The position numbers and the translations under genes are program-made. A stretch of 64,000 nucleotides of DNA from NCBI RefSeq assembly GCF_945957525.1, contig NZ_CAMFLA010000007.1, positions 1 to 64,000 on the forward strand. The letters are read 5' to 3'. This document shows, one piece after another, positions 54,826 to 63,217 of the stretch (its first letter is position 1; every line of letters begins with the position of its first letter). The notes under the pieces are model-generated. The model made no database searches. It was not told the DNA's origin and saw only the letters and a list, made by a program, of their open reading frames with translations. The stretch comes from an uncultured Aquitalea sp. GTDB lineage: Bacteria; Pseudomonadota; Gammaproteobacteria; Burkholderiales; Chromobacteriaceae.

Positions 54826-55869
54826 TTACTTTTTCAACTTGGTCCAGACGCGGTCGCGCAACTGGTTGGCCTTGGCCGAACAGTTTTTGTTGGGCACGAA
54901 CAGGGCGCGCATGGCCGGCGTGGGGTTGATGGCCGGGTCGGCTTTGAGATCGGCGACGAAGAAGGCGCTGGAGCCCTTGATGGCGTTGTTGTAACCGGTG
55001 AAGTTCGACGCCTCGGCAATGTTCTTCGGGTCCATCATCCAGTTGATGAAACGCAGGGCGTTGTCGCGGTTCTTGGCGCCCTTGGGCACTACCAGATTGT
55101 CGTTCCAAAAAGGGATGCCCTCTTTGGGATAGACGAAGACGGCGGACTTGAGCTTCTGCCGGGTGCGATAGGCGGCGCCGTTCCACTGCTGGTGCATGAT
55201 GACTTCCTGGGCCTGCATGCGCTCGATGGTGCCGTCGGAGTTGTACATGGCCAGCATGGGTTTTTGCTGCTCCAGCAGATCCTGAATCTTCTTGGCGTCT
55301 TTCGGGTCTTCGGTGCACTGGTCCACCTTCAGGTAGATGGCGGCGGCCTTGTACAGTTCGGCCACGTCGTTGAGCGCCACCACCTTGCCCTTCAGCTGCG
55401 CCGGCGGCATGAAAAAGCTCTTCCAGCTGTTGTCCAGCTTGCCGCCCGGCACGCGACTGGCGTCATAGGTAAAGCCGGTGACGCCCCACATATACGGCGC
55501 TGAGTATTCACGCTTGGGGTCGAAATCCGGTTTGTTGAGCGGAGCCTGCACCAGCTTGAAGTTGGCCATCTTGCTGACGTCGATTTTCTCCAGCAGGCCT
55601 TCCTCCACCATGATCTTCACCATGTAGTCGGACGGCACCACCACGTCGTAGCCTTTGGCCCCCGCCTTGAGTTTGGCCAGCAGCGACTCGTTGGAATCGA
55701 ATACGTCCAGATTCACTTTGACGCCTGTTTCCTTCTCGAAGCGCTTGAGCAGGTCCTGCGGGATGTAGTCGGACCAGTTGTAAAGGTTGAGCTCCCCGCC
55801 CGCCATGGCGGCGCCGGAGGCGAACAGCCCGATGGACAGGGCCAGCAATGTCAGCTTGCAGTGTTTCAT
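54826..55869 (-). CDS. potF: putrescine/spermidine-binding protein PotF-like
   Basis: 347 residues with a signal peptide (about 1-23). The PotD/PotF fold is clear: LNLYNWSDYIPQDLLKRFEKETGV, DVVVPSDYMVKIM, and the ligand-site segment YMWGVTGFTYD. It is fourth gene of potG-potH-potI-potF. AAGGAG lies before the ATG. The polyamine preference (putrescine versus spermidine) cannot be set from sequence with certainty. Confidence 0.93.
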   Translation of the reverse strand: MKHCKLTLLALSIGLFASGAAMAGGELNLYNWSDYIPQDLLKRFEKETGVKVNLDVFDSNESLLAKLKAGAKGYDVVVPSDYMVKIMVEEGLLEKIDVSKMANFKLVQAPLNKPDFDPKREYSAPYMWGVTGFTYDASRVPGGKLDNSWKSFFMPPAQLKGKVVALNDVAELYKAAAIYLKVDQCTEDPKDAKKIQDLLEQQKPMLAMYNSDGTIERMQAQEVIMHQQWNGAAYRTRQKLKSAVFVYPKEGIPFWNDNLVVPKGAKNRDNALRFINWMMDPKNIAEASNFTGYNNAIKGSSAFFVADLKADPAINPTPAMRALFVPNKNCSAKANQLRDRVWTKLKK

Positions 55870-55896
55870 ACCGTTTCTCCTTGCTACGTTTTCACA

Positions 55897-56685
55897 TCAG
55901 GATTGGCGCTTGCCCAACCAGTAGGACAGCGCGACGAAGGCCATGGAAACCAGCAACAACAGCGCGGATACCGCATTCACCTCGGGCGTGATCCCCATGC
56001 GGATCAGGCCGAAGATATACACCGGCAGGGTGGTGGCACCCGCCCCCGCCACAAAGAAAGTGATGACGAAATCGTCCAGCGAAACGATGAAGGCCAGCAT
56101 GGCGCCGGACAGGATGCCGGGCAGGATCAGCGGCAAGGTCACCCGACGGAAGGTGGCAAACGGACCGGCGTACAAATCAGCCGCCGCTTCGGCCAACCTC
56201 GGGTCCAGCCCTTCCAGCCGGGCGCGGATGGGCAGATAGGCGAAGGGGATGCAAAACACCGTGTGGGCGATCAGCACCGTCACCAGGCCCAGCTCCATGC
56301 CCAGCGCGAGAAAGAACAGCAAGGACGCCACCGCGGTGACAATCTCCGGTACCAGGAGCGGCAGCCCCAGCATGGCGTTGATGGCCGCCATGCCGCGAAA
56401 GCGCCGCCCGCTCATGGCCAGCGCAGCCATGGTGGCGAACACCGTGGACAGCGCCGTGGCGCCGCAGGCGATGATCAGCGAGTTGCGGGTGGCGCGCAGG
56501 ATGTTTTCGTTGTCCATCACCTTGAGGTACCAGTCCAGCGAGAAGCCGGTCCACAGGGTGGCGATGCGGTTGGCGTTGAAGGACAGCGCCACCAGCACCA
56601 CGATGGGCAGATAGAGGTAGACGAAGGCGAACAGCGCCGTACTGCTCACGCCGCGAAAACGCCAGAGTTTTTGCGAAGCCTGCAT
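55897..56685 (-). CDS. potI: polyamine ABC transporter permease PotI
   Basis: 262 residues with six membrane helices and the ATPase-contact EAA loop (LPLLVPEIVTAVAS preceding, and EAAADLYAGPFATFRRVTLPLILPG). It starts two bases after the potH stop codon, indicating coupling. The exact 13-mer copy falls at RLAEA just before the EAA-type motif. Confidence 0.92.
   Translation of the reverse strand: MQASQKLWRFRGVSSTALFAFVYLYLPIVVLVALSFNANRIATLWTGFSLDWYLKVMDNENILRATRNSLIIACGATALSTVFATMAALAMSGRRFRGMAAINAMLGLPLLVPEIVTAVASLLFFLALGMELGLVTVLIAHTVFCIPFAYLPIRARLEGLDPRLAEAAADLYAGPFATFRRVTLPLILPGILSGAMLAFIVSLDDFVITFFVAGAGATTLPVYIFGLIRMGITPEVNAVSALLLLVSMAFVALSYWLGKRQS
56187..56199 (+). repeat. uptake-sequence-like 13-mer, copy 10 (exact)
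   Basis: In potI, read in frame as Arg-Leu-Ala-Glu. Confidence 0.85.
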
Positions 56686-56686
56686 G

Positions 56687-57574
56687 TCACTCTCCCGGCG
56701 GGCGCTTGAAACGCGCGGTGTAAATCCACAGGCTGACCATCACCAGCGCCAGCAGCATGAAAGACAGGGCCGCGCCGAATGGCCAGTTGCGGGCGGTGCC
56801 AAACTGGTTTTGCACCAGGTTGCCGATCATCAGGCTTTTGCCGCCGCCCAACAGCTCGGGGATGTAGTAGGAGCCGATGGCCGGAATGAACACCATCAGG
56901 CAACCGGCGGCGATGCCCGGCATGGCCAGCGGCAGGATGACCCGGCGCAAGGCCTGCCAGCGGTTGGCGCCCAGATCAAACGCCGCCTCCACCAGCCGCC
57001 AGTCCAGTTTTTCCAGGCTGGCGTAGATGGGCAGGATCATGAAAGGCAGAAAGGAATACACAAAACCGATGGCCACCGCCGTGGGCGTGTACAGCACGTC
57101 CAGTTCGCCCTGGCTCAGCCCCAGCACGGATAAGGCGCTGTCGATCAAGCCGCCGTTGCGCAACAGCAAGATCCAGGCGTAAGTGCGCACCAAGAGATTG
57201 GTCCAGAACGGAATGGACACCAGCAGGATCAGCCGCTGGCGGGTTTTCTCGTCTTTCAGCGCGATATAAAGCGCGGTGGGGAAACCGATCAGCAGCGTCA
57301 CCACCGTGGCGAAGCCAGCCAGCAAAAAGGAGCGGCCGAAAATGGCGAGATAGTCGCTGTTGAGGGTGAGGCTGTCGTCCAGATCGCGCTCGTACAGAAA
57401 CTGCACATAGGCATCCAGGCTCCATTCCTTCCAGCGCACGCCGCCGTAGGTGTCCGGCGCCAGCACCGACATCCAGGCCATCAGCACCATCGGCAACAGC
57501 ATGAACACCAGCAAGGTAAGCGTAGTGGGCGCCAGCAGCATGGACTGGCGCAAACGGGTGCGGATGTCAGACAT
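56687..57574 (-). CDS. potH: polyamine ABC transporter permease PotH
   Basis: 295 residues with six membrane helices and the EAA motif ([26 protein letters not shown]), plus the [12 protein letters not shown] segment typical of PotB/PotH. GGGAGG precedes the ATG, which lies inside the last 8 bp of potG. It pairs with PotI in the membrane. Confidence 0.93.
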   Translation of the reverse strand: MSDIRTRLRQSMLLAPTTLTLLVFMLLPMVLMAWMSVLAPDTYGGVRWKEWSLDAYVQFLYERDLDDSLTLNSDYLAIFGRSFLLAGFATVVTLLIGFPTALYIALKDEKTRQRLILLVSIPFWTNLLVRTYAWILLLRNGGLIDSALSVLGLSQGELDVLYTPTAVAIGFVYSFLPFMILPIYASLEKLDWRLVEAAFDLGANRWQALRRVILPLAMPGIAAGCLMVFIPAIGSYYIPELLGGGKSLMIGNLVQNQFGTARNWPFGAALSFMLLALVMVSLWIYTARFKRPPGE

Positions 57575-58649
57575 GGGCCGCCTCCCGCAACAGATGGAAA
57601 GCACCCGGCTCGGCGGTCAGCCTTACCGTCTGCCCCACTTCGGCCAACCTGGCGGCGCCCAGGCTGTTGGTCTTGCGCACGCGACAGGGCTGACCGTCGG
57701 CCAACTGCACGGTGTATACGGTGTCCACCCCGCGATACACCACTTCGGACACCACGCCGGCGATGCCCTGCCCGTTGCCGGCAATCTGCAGACGCTCAGG
57801 CCGCACGGCCACCGCCGCCAGCCCTTCGCGATGACTGTCCAGCACGGCGGCGGGCAAGCTCCCCGCCTCGCCGAAGAGCAGCTGGTCGCCGGCGATGAGG
57901 CCGGAGAGGAATGAGGTTTCACCGATGAAGTCGGCCACAAAGCGATTGGCCGGCCGGTCGTAGATGTCTTCGGGCCGCCCCACCTGCTGCAGCTTGCCGC
58001 TCGCCATCACCGCGATACGGTCCGACATGGTGAGGGCTTCTTCCTGATCGTGGGTGACAAAGACAAAGGTGATGCCGGTTTCGCGCTGCAAACGCTTGAG
58101 CTCCACCTGCATTTCCTTGCGCAGCTTGAGATCCAGCGCGGACAGCGACTCATCCAGCAGCAGCACTTGCGGATGCGGGGCCAAGGCCCGCGCCAGCGCC
58201 ACCCGCTGCTGCTGGCCGCCGGACAGCTGGTGCGGACGGCGCCGGGCGAAACCGGTCAGCTTTACCAGCTCCAGCATGCTTTCCACCCGTGGGGCAATGT
58301 CGTTCCTGGCCACACCGCGCATTTCCAGACCGAAAGCGATGTTCTCCGCCACGGTCAGATGCGGAAACAGCGCGTAGCTCTGGAATACGGTGTTGACCGG
58401 CCGCTGGAAAGGCAGCTTGCCGGTCAGCGAATCGCCATACAGGCGGATATCCCCGTCGCTGACGTCTTCGAAACCGGCAATCATGCGCAGCAGCGTGGTC
58501 TTGCCGCAGCCGGACGGCCCCAGCAGGGTGAAGAATTCGTTTTCGCGGATGGAAAGCGACACATGATCCAGCGCGACGACGGCATGTTCGCCGTCGCCAA
58601 AGCGTTTGACGACCTGGTCGATCTCGATGGCGGCTCTGTTTTCAGGCAT
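57567..58649 (-). CDS. potG: polyamine ABC transporter ATPase PotG
   Basis: 360 residues. Walker A is [11 protein letters not shown]-loop [12 protein letters not shown], signature [15 protein letters not shown], Walker [13 protein letters not shown] and H-loop THDQEEA. The C-terminal TOBE domain (about 270-360) contains an exact 13-mer copy. AGGAGG precedes the chosen ATG, and the frame upstream has no further support. It is first structural gene of the operon, 82 bp after a short leader ORF. Confidence 0.93.
   Translation of the reverse strand: MPENRAAIEIDQVVKRFGDGEHAVVALDHVSLSIRENEFFTLLGPSGCGKTTLLRMIAGFEDVSDGDIRLYGDSLTGKLPFQRPVNTVFQSYALFPHLTVAENIAFGLEMRGVARNDIAPRVESMLELVKLTGFARRRPHQLSGGQQQRVALARALAPHPQVLLLDESLSALDLKLRKEMQVELKRLQRETGITFVFVTHDQEEALTMSDRIAVMASGKLQQVGRPEDIYDRPANRFVADFIGETSFLSGLIAGDQLLFGEAGSLPAAVLDSHREGLAAVAVRPERLQIAGNGQGIAGVVSEVVYRGVDTVYTVQLADGQPCRVRKTNSLGAARLAEVGQTVRLTAEPGAFHLLREAAHV
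57638..57650 (+). repeat. uptake-sequence-like 13-mer, copy 11 (exact)
   Basis: In potG, read in frame as Arg-Leu-Ala-Glu in the TOBE domain. Confidence 0.85.
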
Positions 58650-58731
58650 GGCGGGGGCCTCCTGTGCCATAGGCAAAGGTTGGTGGGCAAGGCGGAAATT
58701 CAGCCGATGGACGGCTGGCGTGAAAACGGGG

Positions 58732-58812
58732 TCAGCGGCGGACGCGGCGCGGCTGCGGAACAGGACGGGGAACGGAATGCGGCGAAGGGCGAGCGATGGC
58801 GCTGGCTGGCAT
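58732..58812 (-). CDS. 26-codon Pro/Arg-rich leader ORF of the pot operon
   Basis: A short ORF with a near-ideal ribosome-binding site (AGGAG, 8 bases, ATG). It has about eight Pro and six Arg among 26 residues, concentrated at the end ([13 protein letters not shown]). It ends 82 bp before potG. Between the two lies a small hairpin (CAGCCG-TCCAT-CGGCTG). The strong initiation signal and Pro/Arg tail ahead of a polyamine transporter recall polyamine- or ornithine-sensing arrest peptides. Translation and regulation are inferred, not shown. Confidence 0.5.
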   Translation of the reverse strand: MPASAIARPSPHSVPRPVPQPRRVRR

Positions 58813-59069
58813 GACGGTGTCTCCTCTTTGTCGATGTCGGACGACGGCCCCCGCCTTCGCGCTTGTGGCGCAAGCATGGCGAGACAGGGTGCCGATAATG
58901 AGCGGTCCGTGTTTTTTCAGACATTCTGCCTGCAAGAGGGCGCAGGCATGGCAGAGGGAAAGCGGTCAAGAAAGGGACTTTTCCGGCCAATCATGCCGAA
59001 TGGCCAGCATGCTGGCGGCCGCCGGCCAGGCAGGCGGACACACGAACCGAATGCCGTTCGCGCCGACGG
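58813..59069. other. promoter region between the araC-type gene and the pot leader
   Basis: 257 bp without a gene. It holds the palindrome CCAGCATGCTGG (59004-59015) and an inverted pair GGCCA/TGGCC (58985-59005), candidates for regulator binding. No convincing sigma-70 promoter could be picked by eye. Confidence 0.4.
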
Positions 59070-60116
59070 TCAGCGGCGCAAATCAGATGGCCGGCGACCG
59101 GTCCAGCGGGCGAAGGCGTGGCGGAAACTGGCCGGTTCGGCAAACCCCAGGCGCTCGGCGATGCGGGTGATGGGCAGCGAGGTATGGTGCAACAGATGCA
59201 GCGCCTGCTGGTGGCGCGCCTGGTCCAGCAAGGCCTGAAAAGAAGTGCCCAGCGCAGCCAGCTTGCGGCGCAAGGTGCGTTCGGACATGTGCATGGCGGC
59301 CGTCAGTTCCGCCACGCTGGCGAAGCGGGCCGGGTCGGCCTGCATCAGGCCCTGTACGCGGGCGATCAGCGCCGAGCCTTCGCTGTTGAGCCATTGCGTT
59401 TGCTGGCGCTCGCATTGCTCCAGCGCCATGTGAAAGCTCACCGCGTCCGCCAGCGGTTGCGGCCGGTCCAGCCATTTGGCCGGAAACAGTACCGCGTCCT
59501 CGTCCGCGCCGAATTGCCCGGCCTGGCCGAACATGGAAGGGTAAAGTCCGGCGTGACCCGGCTCGGCAAAACGCATGCGCACGGCGGTGGGCGCCCAGCG
59601 CACGCCCATGCAGTCGCGGATGATGCTCCACATCGACGACAGGCACATTTCGGCGTTGAACCGGTAGAGATCGGCGTGATAGGCGTAGTCGCAGGCGCGC
59701 AGGCGCGCAGTCTTGCCCTCTTCCGTCACTTCCAGCCGGAAATAGCTGCCCAGCAATAAGGGAAAGCGGATGGCGGTGTCCAGCGCCACCCGCACGGTGG
59801 GACTGACCAGCATGGTGTAACCGAGAATGCCGTAACTGGACACATGCATGGCCTTGCCCAGCAGCAAACCCAGCGACTCGTCGCCCGTCAGTCGGCGAGC
59901 GTTGTCGAACACCGTCAGCTCTTGATGATGGCTGATCAGCCTGGCCGGCTCCTGCAGGCGCTCCGGCGGAATGCCGCTGCCTGCCAGCAGCGCCTCTACC
60001 GGTACGCCGCGCTCAGCCGACAAGGCTGCCGTAGCCACCACCCCGTGCATGGATACGGGGCGGCTGGCCGGCGAGGCCTGGGGCGCAAGGGAAGCGGCAA
60101 CGGGATCGGCGCGCAT
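59070..60116 (-). CDS. AraC-family regulator (OruR/ArgR-like arrangement)
   Basis: 348 residues: an N-terminal about 200-residue arabinose-binding-like domain of the type found in OruR-type regulators, then a C-terminal double helix-turn-helix (VAELTAAMHMSERTLRRKLAALGTSF and ITRIAERLGFAEPASFRHAFARWTG). It is encoded just upstream of and in the same direction as the pot operon, so it is a plausible activator of polyamine uptake. AGGA lies about 10 bases before the ATG. Confidence 0.88.
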   Translation of the reverse strand: MRADPVAASLAPQASPASRPVSMHGVVATAALSAERGVPVEALLAGSGIPPERLQEPARLISHHQELTVFDNARRLTGDESLGLLLGKAMHVSSYGILGYTMLVSPTVRVALDTAIRFPLLLGSYFRLEVTEEGKTARLRACDYAYHADLYRFNAEMCLSSMWSIIRDCMGVRWAPTAVRMRFAEPGHAGLYPSMFGQAGQFGADEDAVLFPAKWLDRPQPLADAVSFHMALEQCERQQTQWLNSEGSALIARVQGLMQADPARFASVAELTAAMHMSERTLRRKLAALGTSFQALLDQARHQQALHLLHHTSLPITRIAERLGFAEPASFRHAFARWTGRRPSDLRR

Positions 60117-60220
60117 GGCGGCATCATCCTGAAAAGCGATGGCTCACTGTAACGCCGCCGGCGGGAATCGCCCAGCGCGATGGCCGGATAAGTCCGGCCC
60201 GCGTGGCGGGAGCGCGACGC

Positions 60221-61126
60221 TCAGCGCCGCGCGATCAACAGGATGCCGGCGCCGATCAGCAGCATGCCGCCCTGCTCGCGCAGCGGCGGCCATTCGCCCA
60301 GTTGCGCGGCGGCCATCAGTACCGCCAGTACCGGAATCACCAGCGCATTGAAACTGAGCGTGCTGGCCGACAAGCGGCGCAACAGCCACAGCCAGGCCAG
60401 CCAGCCGGCGGCGCTGGACAGCAGGCCGGCATAGAGCATGCCCAGCACAAAGCCCGGCGACCAACGAATGCCGGCAAAATCCGCCCAGGGCAGCAACAAC
60501 AGCATGGGCAGAAAACCGATGACGGCCTGCCAGGCGGAAAAATTCAGGCTGTCCAGACTCATGCGCCGGGTAGCGCGTTTGGTCAGCACCGAGCCCAGCG
60601 CCCAGAAGAAACCGGCCAGCACCGCCAGCGACATCGGCAACAAACCGCTTACCCCCTGCCAGGGCGCGACAATCAGCATCAGCCCGGCAAAACCCGCCGC
60701 CAGCGCCCAGCGCGCCGGCCGGCTGAAGGGTTCGGCCAACAGCCCGCGCGACAACAGCGCCACCCAGAACGGCATGGTGAACACCAGTACCGAGGTGCGG
60801 CCGGCCGCGCCGGCCACCAGCGCCAGCGTGACCGACAAGCTGTAGAGCAAGGTGGTGGACAGGCCCACGGCGGCGGCTTGTCGCGGCGCTTGCGGCCTCA
60901 CGGCCCGCCCGCGCGCCAGCAGCACGCCCAGCAAGGCCGCGCTGCTCATGCCGGTGCGCAAGATCAGATGGGTGATGGGCGTTGCGGCCTGCAAGGTTAC
61001 TTTCATCACCACATAGTTGTAAGCCCACATCAGCACCAGCACGATAAACAGGCACCAGGGCAGCCAGGGCGCGTCGGCAAGGCGGCCTGCGGCGGGACGG
61101 GGCAAGGCGGCGGTGGATACGGTCAT
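60221..61126 (-). CDS. EamA/DMT-family transporter
   Basis: 301 residues with ten membrane helices (LFIVLVLMWAYNYVVMKVTLQAATPITHLILR; second repeat starting around VLAGFFWALGSVLTKRATR). AGGAGAG lies 6 bases before the ATG. It is divergent from an Lrp-type regulator with a symmetric site between them, so it is a probable amino-acid or related metabolite exporter under its control. Confidence 0.88.
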   Translation of the reverse strand: MTVSTAALPRPAAGRLADAPWLPWCLFIVLVLMWAYNYVVMKVTLQAATPITHLILRTGMSSAALLGVLLARGRAVRPQAPRQAAAVGLSTTLLYSLSVTLALVAGAAGRTSVLVFTMPFWVALLSRGLLAEPFSRPARWALAAGFAGLMLIVAPWQGVSGLLPMSLAVLAGFFWALGSVLTKRATRRMSLDSLNFSAWQAVIGFLPMLLLLPWADFAGIRWSPGFVLGMLYAGLLSSAAGWLAWLWLLRRLSASTLSFNALVIPVLAVLMAAAQLGEWPPLREQGGMLLIGAGILLIARR

Positions 61127-61198
61127 GACGCTCTCCTGAGAATGCCGCCAGTGTAAGCAGCCGACCGCCTTGCCTCGCTGCGATTTCCTGCGCCAGAA

Positions 61199-61213
61199 TG
61201 CATGCAACATGCA
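61199..61213. promoter_or_regulatory. inverted repeat in the EamA/Lrp intergenic region
   Basis: TGCATG-CAA-CATGCA, perfect 6-bp arms, 33 bp upstream of the Lrp-type start and 73 bp upstream of the transporter start. Confidence 0.55.
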
Positions 61214-61245
61214 ATTTTCAACACATTGACGCAGGAATCCTGAGC

Positions 61246-61719
61246 ATGCCGCCCGACCACCCGCTGGACGCCTACGACCGCAAACTGCTGGCGCTGATGC
61301 AAGAGGACGCCCGCCGCACCCATGACGCCTTGGCCGAAGCGGTCAATCTGTCGCCCACTGCGGTCACCCGCCGCCTGAAACGCCTGCGCGAGGCCGGCCA
61401 TATCCGCCGAGAAGTGGCGCTGGTGGACCCGGCACTGCTGGGCCGCAGCCTGCGGCTGGTGGTGAACGTGATTCTAGAACGGGAACAGACGGCGCTGGTG
61501 GATGCGTTCAAGGCCGCCATCCGCGCCGCGCCGGAGGTGGTGGAGTGTTACCACGTGACAGGGCGGCCTGATTTTGTGCTGGTGGTGCTGGTGCGCGACA
61601 TGGCGGACTACGAGCGCTTTGCCCGTCAGCACCTGATGGGCAACGACAATGTGCGGGAATTCGAATCGCTGGTGGTTATGGAAACCACCAAATACAGCAC
61701 CGCCGTGCCACAGGACTGA
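61246..61719 (+). CDS. Lrp/AsnC-family transcriptional regulator
   Basis: 157 residues: winged helix (DALAEAVNLSPTAVTRRLKRLREAGHI) and RAM domain (PEVVECYHVTGRPDFVLVVLVRDM). The chosen ATG has AGGA 9 bases upstream; one 48 bases earlier lies in the operator. It is the probable regulator of the divergent EamA transporter. The 280 bp after it, up to the CBS gene, show no gene. Confidence 0.9.
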   Translation: MPPDHPLDAYDRKLLALMQEDARRTHDALAEAVNLSPTAVTRRLKRLREAGHIRREVALVDPALLGRSLRLVVNVILEREQTALVDAFKAAIRAAPEVVECYHVTGRPDFVLVVLVRDMADYERFARQHLMGNDNVREFESLVVMETTKYSTAVPQD

Positions 61720-61999
61720 GCGCCGCCGGCAAAAGCCCGCGAGCCATTCCGCCAAGGCGCGCCGGCGCAGGCAGCGCACGGCCAGGTATCTCAACGCCGG
61801 TGCAGGTTTTTCAAGCGGGCCTGAAGCGGCCGGCCTGGGTGGACATCCACCAGGTCAGGCGGATCGCGCGGCGTTTTCCCCGCTTGCGTCCGCGCCCAAA
61901 CGAAAACAGCTGCGAAAGCGCCGCAACCCTCATGGATGCGCGTTCCGCAGCCGCTTCCCTTACCGCCAATGCCAGGCGCGACAGCCTGTAAGCCGGCTC

Positions 62000-62602
62000 T
62001 TAACCTTCATGCAGCAGCGCGTGCTGTATCTCCGACAAGGCCTGCGGCACGCGGATGAAATTCAGCGGCATGCCCAGCCGGCGCGCCATGTGCGAGGTGG
62101 AAAACAGGCCGCAAAGCTGATAGTGGCCGCTGCTGACATCCAGCTCGGCCACCAGCGCGTGCTGACGGCCCATTTTCTTCAACGTGGCCACCATATGGCC
62201 CACTGTCGCGTGCGACACATCTGCATAGGACAGCATTTCTAGCTCGGTGCGGGTGCTCATCACATCGCGCACCAGCACGTCATGATGACGCTTGCCATGT
62301 TCCTGCATGCGCTGCACCGGCCGTTCGCCCAGAATATCCGACGCGGTGATGATGCCCACCAGCCGGCTTTCGTCGTCCTGCACAAACAGCAGGCGGATAC
62401 CACGGCTCACCATCAGGTTGTGCGCCACGCGCAGTGGCTCGTCCTGATCAATGCTGACCGGATCCACCACGCGCAGGTCCGTCATCACCTCCAGCGCCGG
62501 GCTGCTCAGGTTGATGGGCCGCAAGGGCCGTTGGTCCAAATGAATGAGGTCGGTATGCTTGGGCATGGGCATGCTGGGAAGCGGCTGAAATGTGTTTTCC
62601 AT
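62000..62602 (-). CDS. CBS-domain protein
   Basis: 200 residues. Two CBS motifs (about 40-105, VMTDLRVVDPVSIDQDEPLRVAHNLMVSRGIRLLFV; and about 120-185, DVMSTRTELEMLSYADVSHATVGHMVATLKKMGRQHALV) form a likely adenine-nucleotide-sensing Bateman module, with no fused effector. GGAGAGAGA lies before the ATG. Target unknown. Confidence 0.87.
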   Translation of the reverse strand: MENTFQPLPSMPMPKHTDLIHLDQRPLRPINLSSPALEVMTDLRVVDPVSIDQDEPLRVAHNLMVSRGIRLLFVQDDESRLVGIITASDILGERPVQRMQEHGKRHHDVLVRDVMSTRTELEMLSYADVSHATVGHMVATLKKMGRQHALVAELDVSSGHYQLCGLFSTSHMARRLGMPLNFIRVPQALSEIQHALLHEG

Positions 62603-62858
62603 GTTCTCTCTCCGGCTTGGCTTGATGGCGTGCGATGATCCGGCCGATGCCCGCCGCAAGACGCGCTGGCGCGCCCTGCCGGGCTCGATCGGCACTCCCG
62701 GCCCCCTCCCGGCCGGGTTTGCGGCAAACCGGCGGCTGTGCAGCGGGCCGGTTTGAACGCGATGAGGGTCAAGCTACCCGGATGGGCATTGCTGACCTTC
62801 CGATTTTCATTCTAGGCAGGATTTTCAATCCGCAAGCACCAAGTTGGCCGAAGACGGT

Positions 62859-63206
62859 TCAGGCCGCGTGCCAACCCCGGCTGTCCGGCGGCGCTTCATC
62901 GCGCGCCTCAAGCCCGTAGTCGCGCAGGACGGCGGCCACGCGCAAACGATAGGCGGCGAACACGCCGGCACGACCAAGCTGCTGGGCCTGGCGGTGTGCC
63001 GAGTGCTGCCGCCAGACCGCCACCGCAGCTTCGTCGCGCCAGAATGACAGCGACAGCAACTTGCCCGGCTGGCTCAAACTCTGGAAGCGCTCCACCGAGA
63101 TGAAGCCATCCATGCGCTCCAGCGCCGGGCGCAGCATGGCGGCTTCGTCCAGGTAGGCGGCCTCCGCGCCGGCGGCCGGTTCCACTTCAAAAATCACGGC
63201 GATCAT
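62859..63206 (-). CDS. ABM-domain protein downstream of a P450
   Basis: 115-residue ferredoxin-like ABM fold (IAVIFEVEPAAGAEAAYLDEAAMLRPALERMDGFISVERF; SLSFWRDEAAVAVWRQHSAHRQAQQLG). It starts 11 bp after the P450 stop, so the pair is an operon and probably acts on the same substrate. The family usually performs cofactor-free oxygenation, but no substrate can be named. GAGGAGAGACAGC precedes the ATG. Confidence 0.82.
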   Translation of the reverse strand: MIAVIFEVEPAAGAEAAYLDEAAMLRPALERMDGFISVERFQSLSQPGKLLSLSFWRDEAAVAVWRQHSAHRQAQQLGRAGVFAAYRLRVAAVLRDYGLEARDEAPPDSRGWHAA

Positions 63207-63217
63207 GCTGTCTCTCC

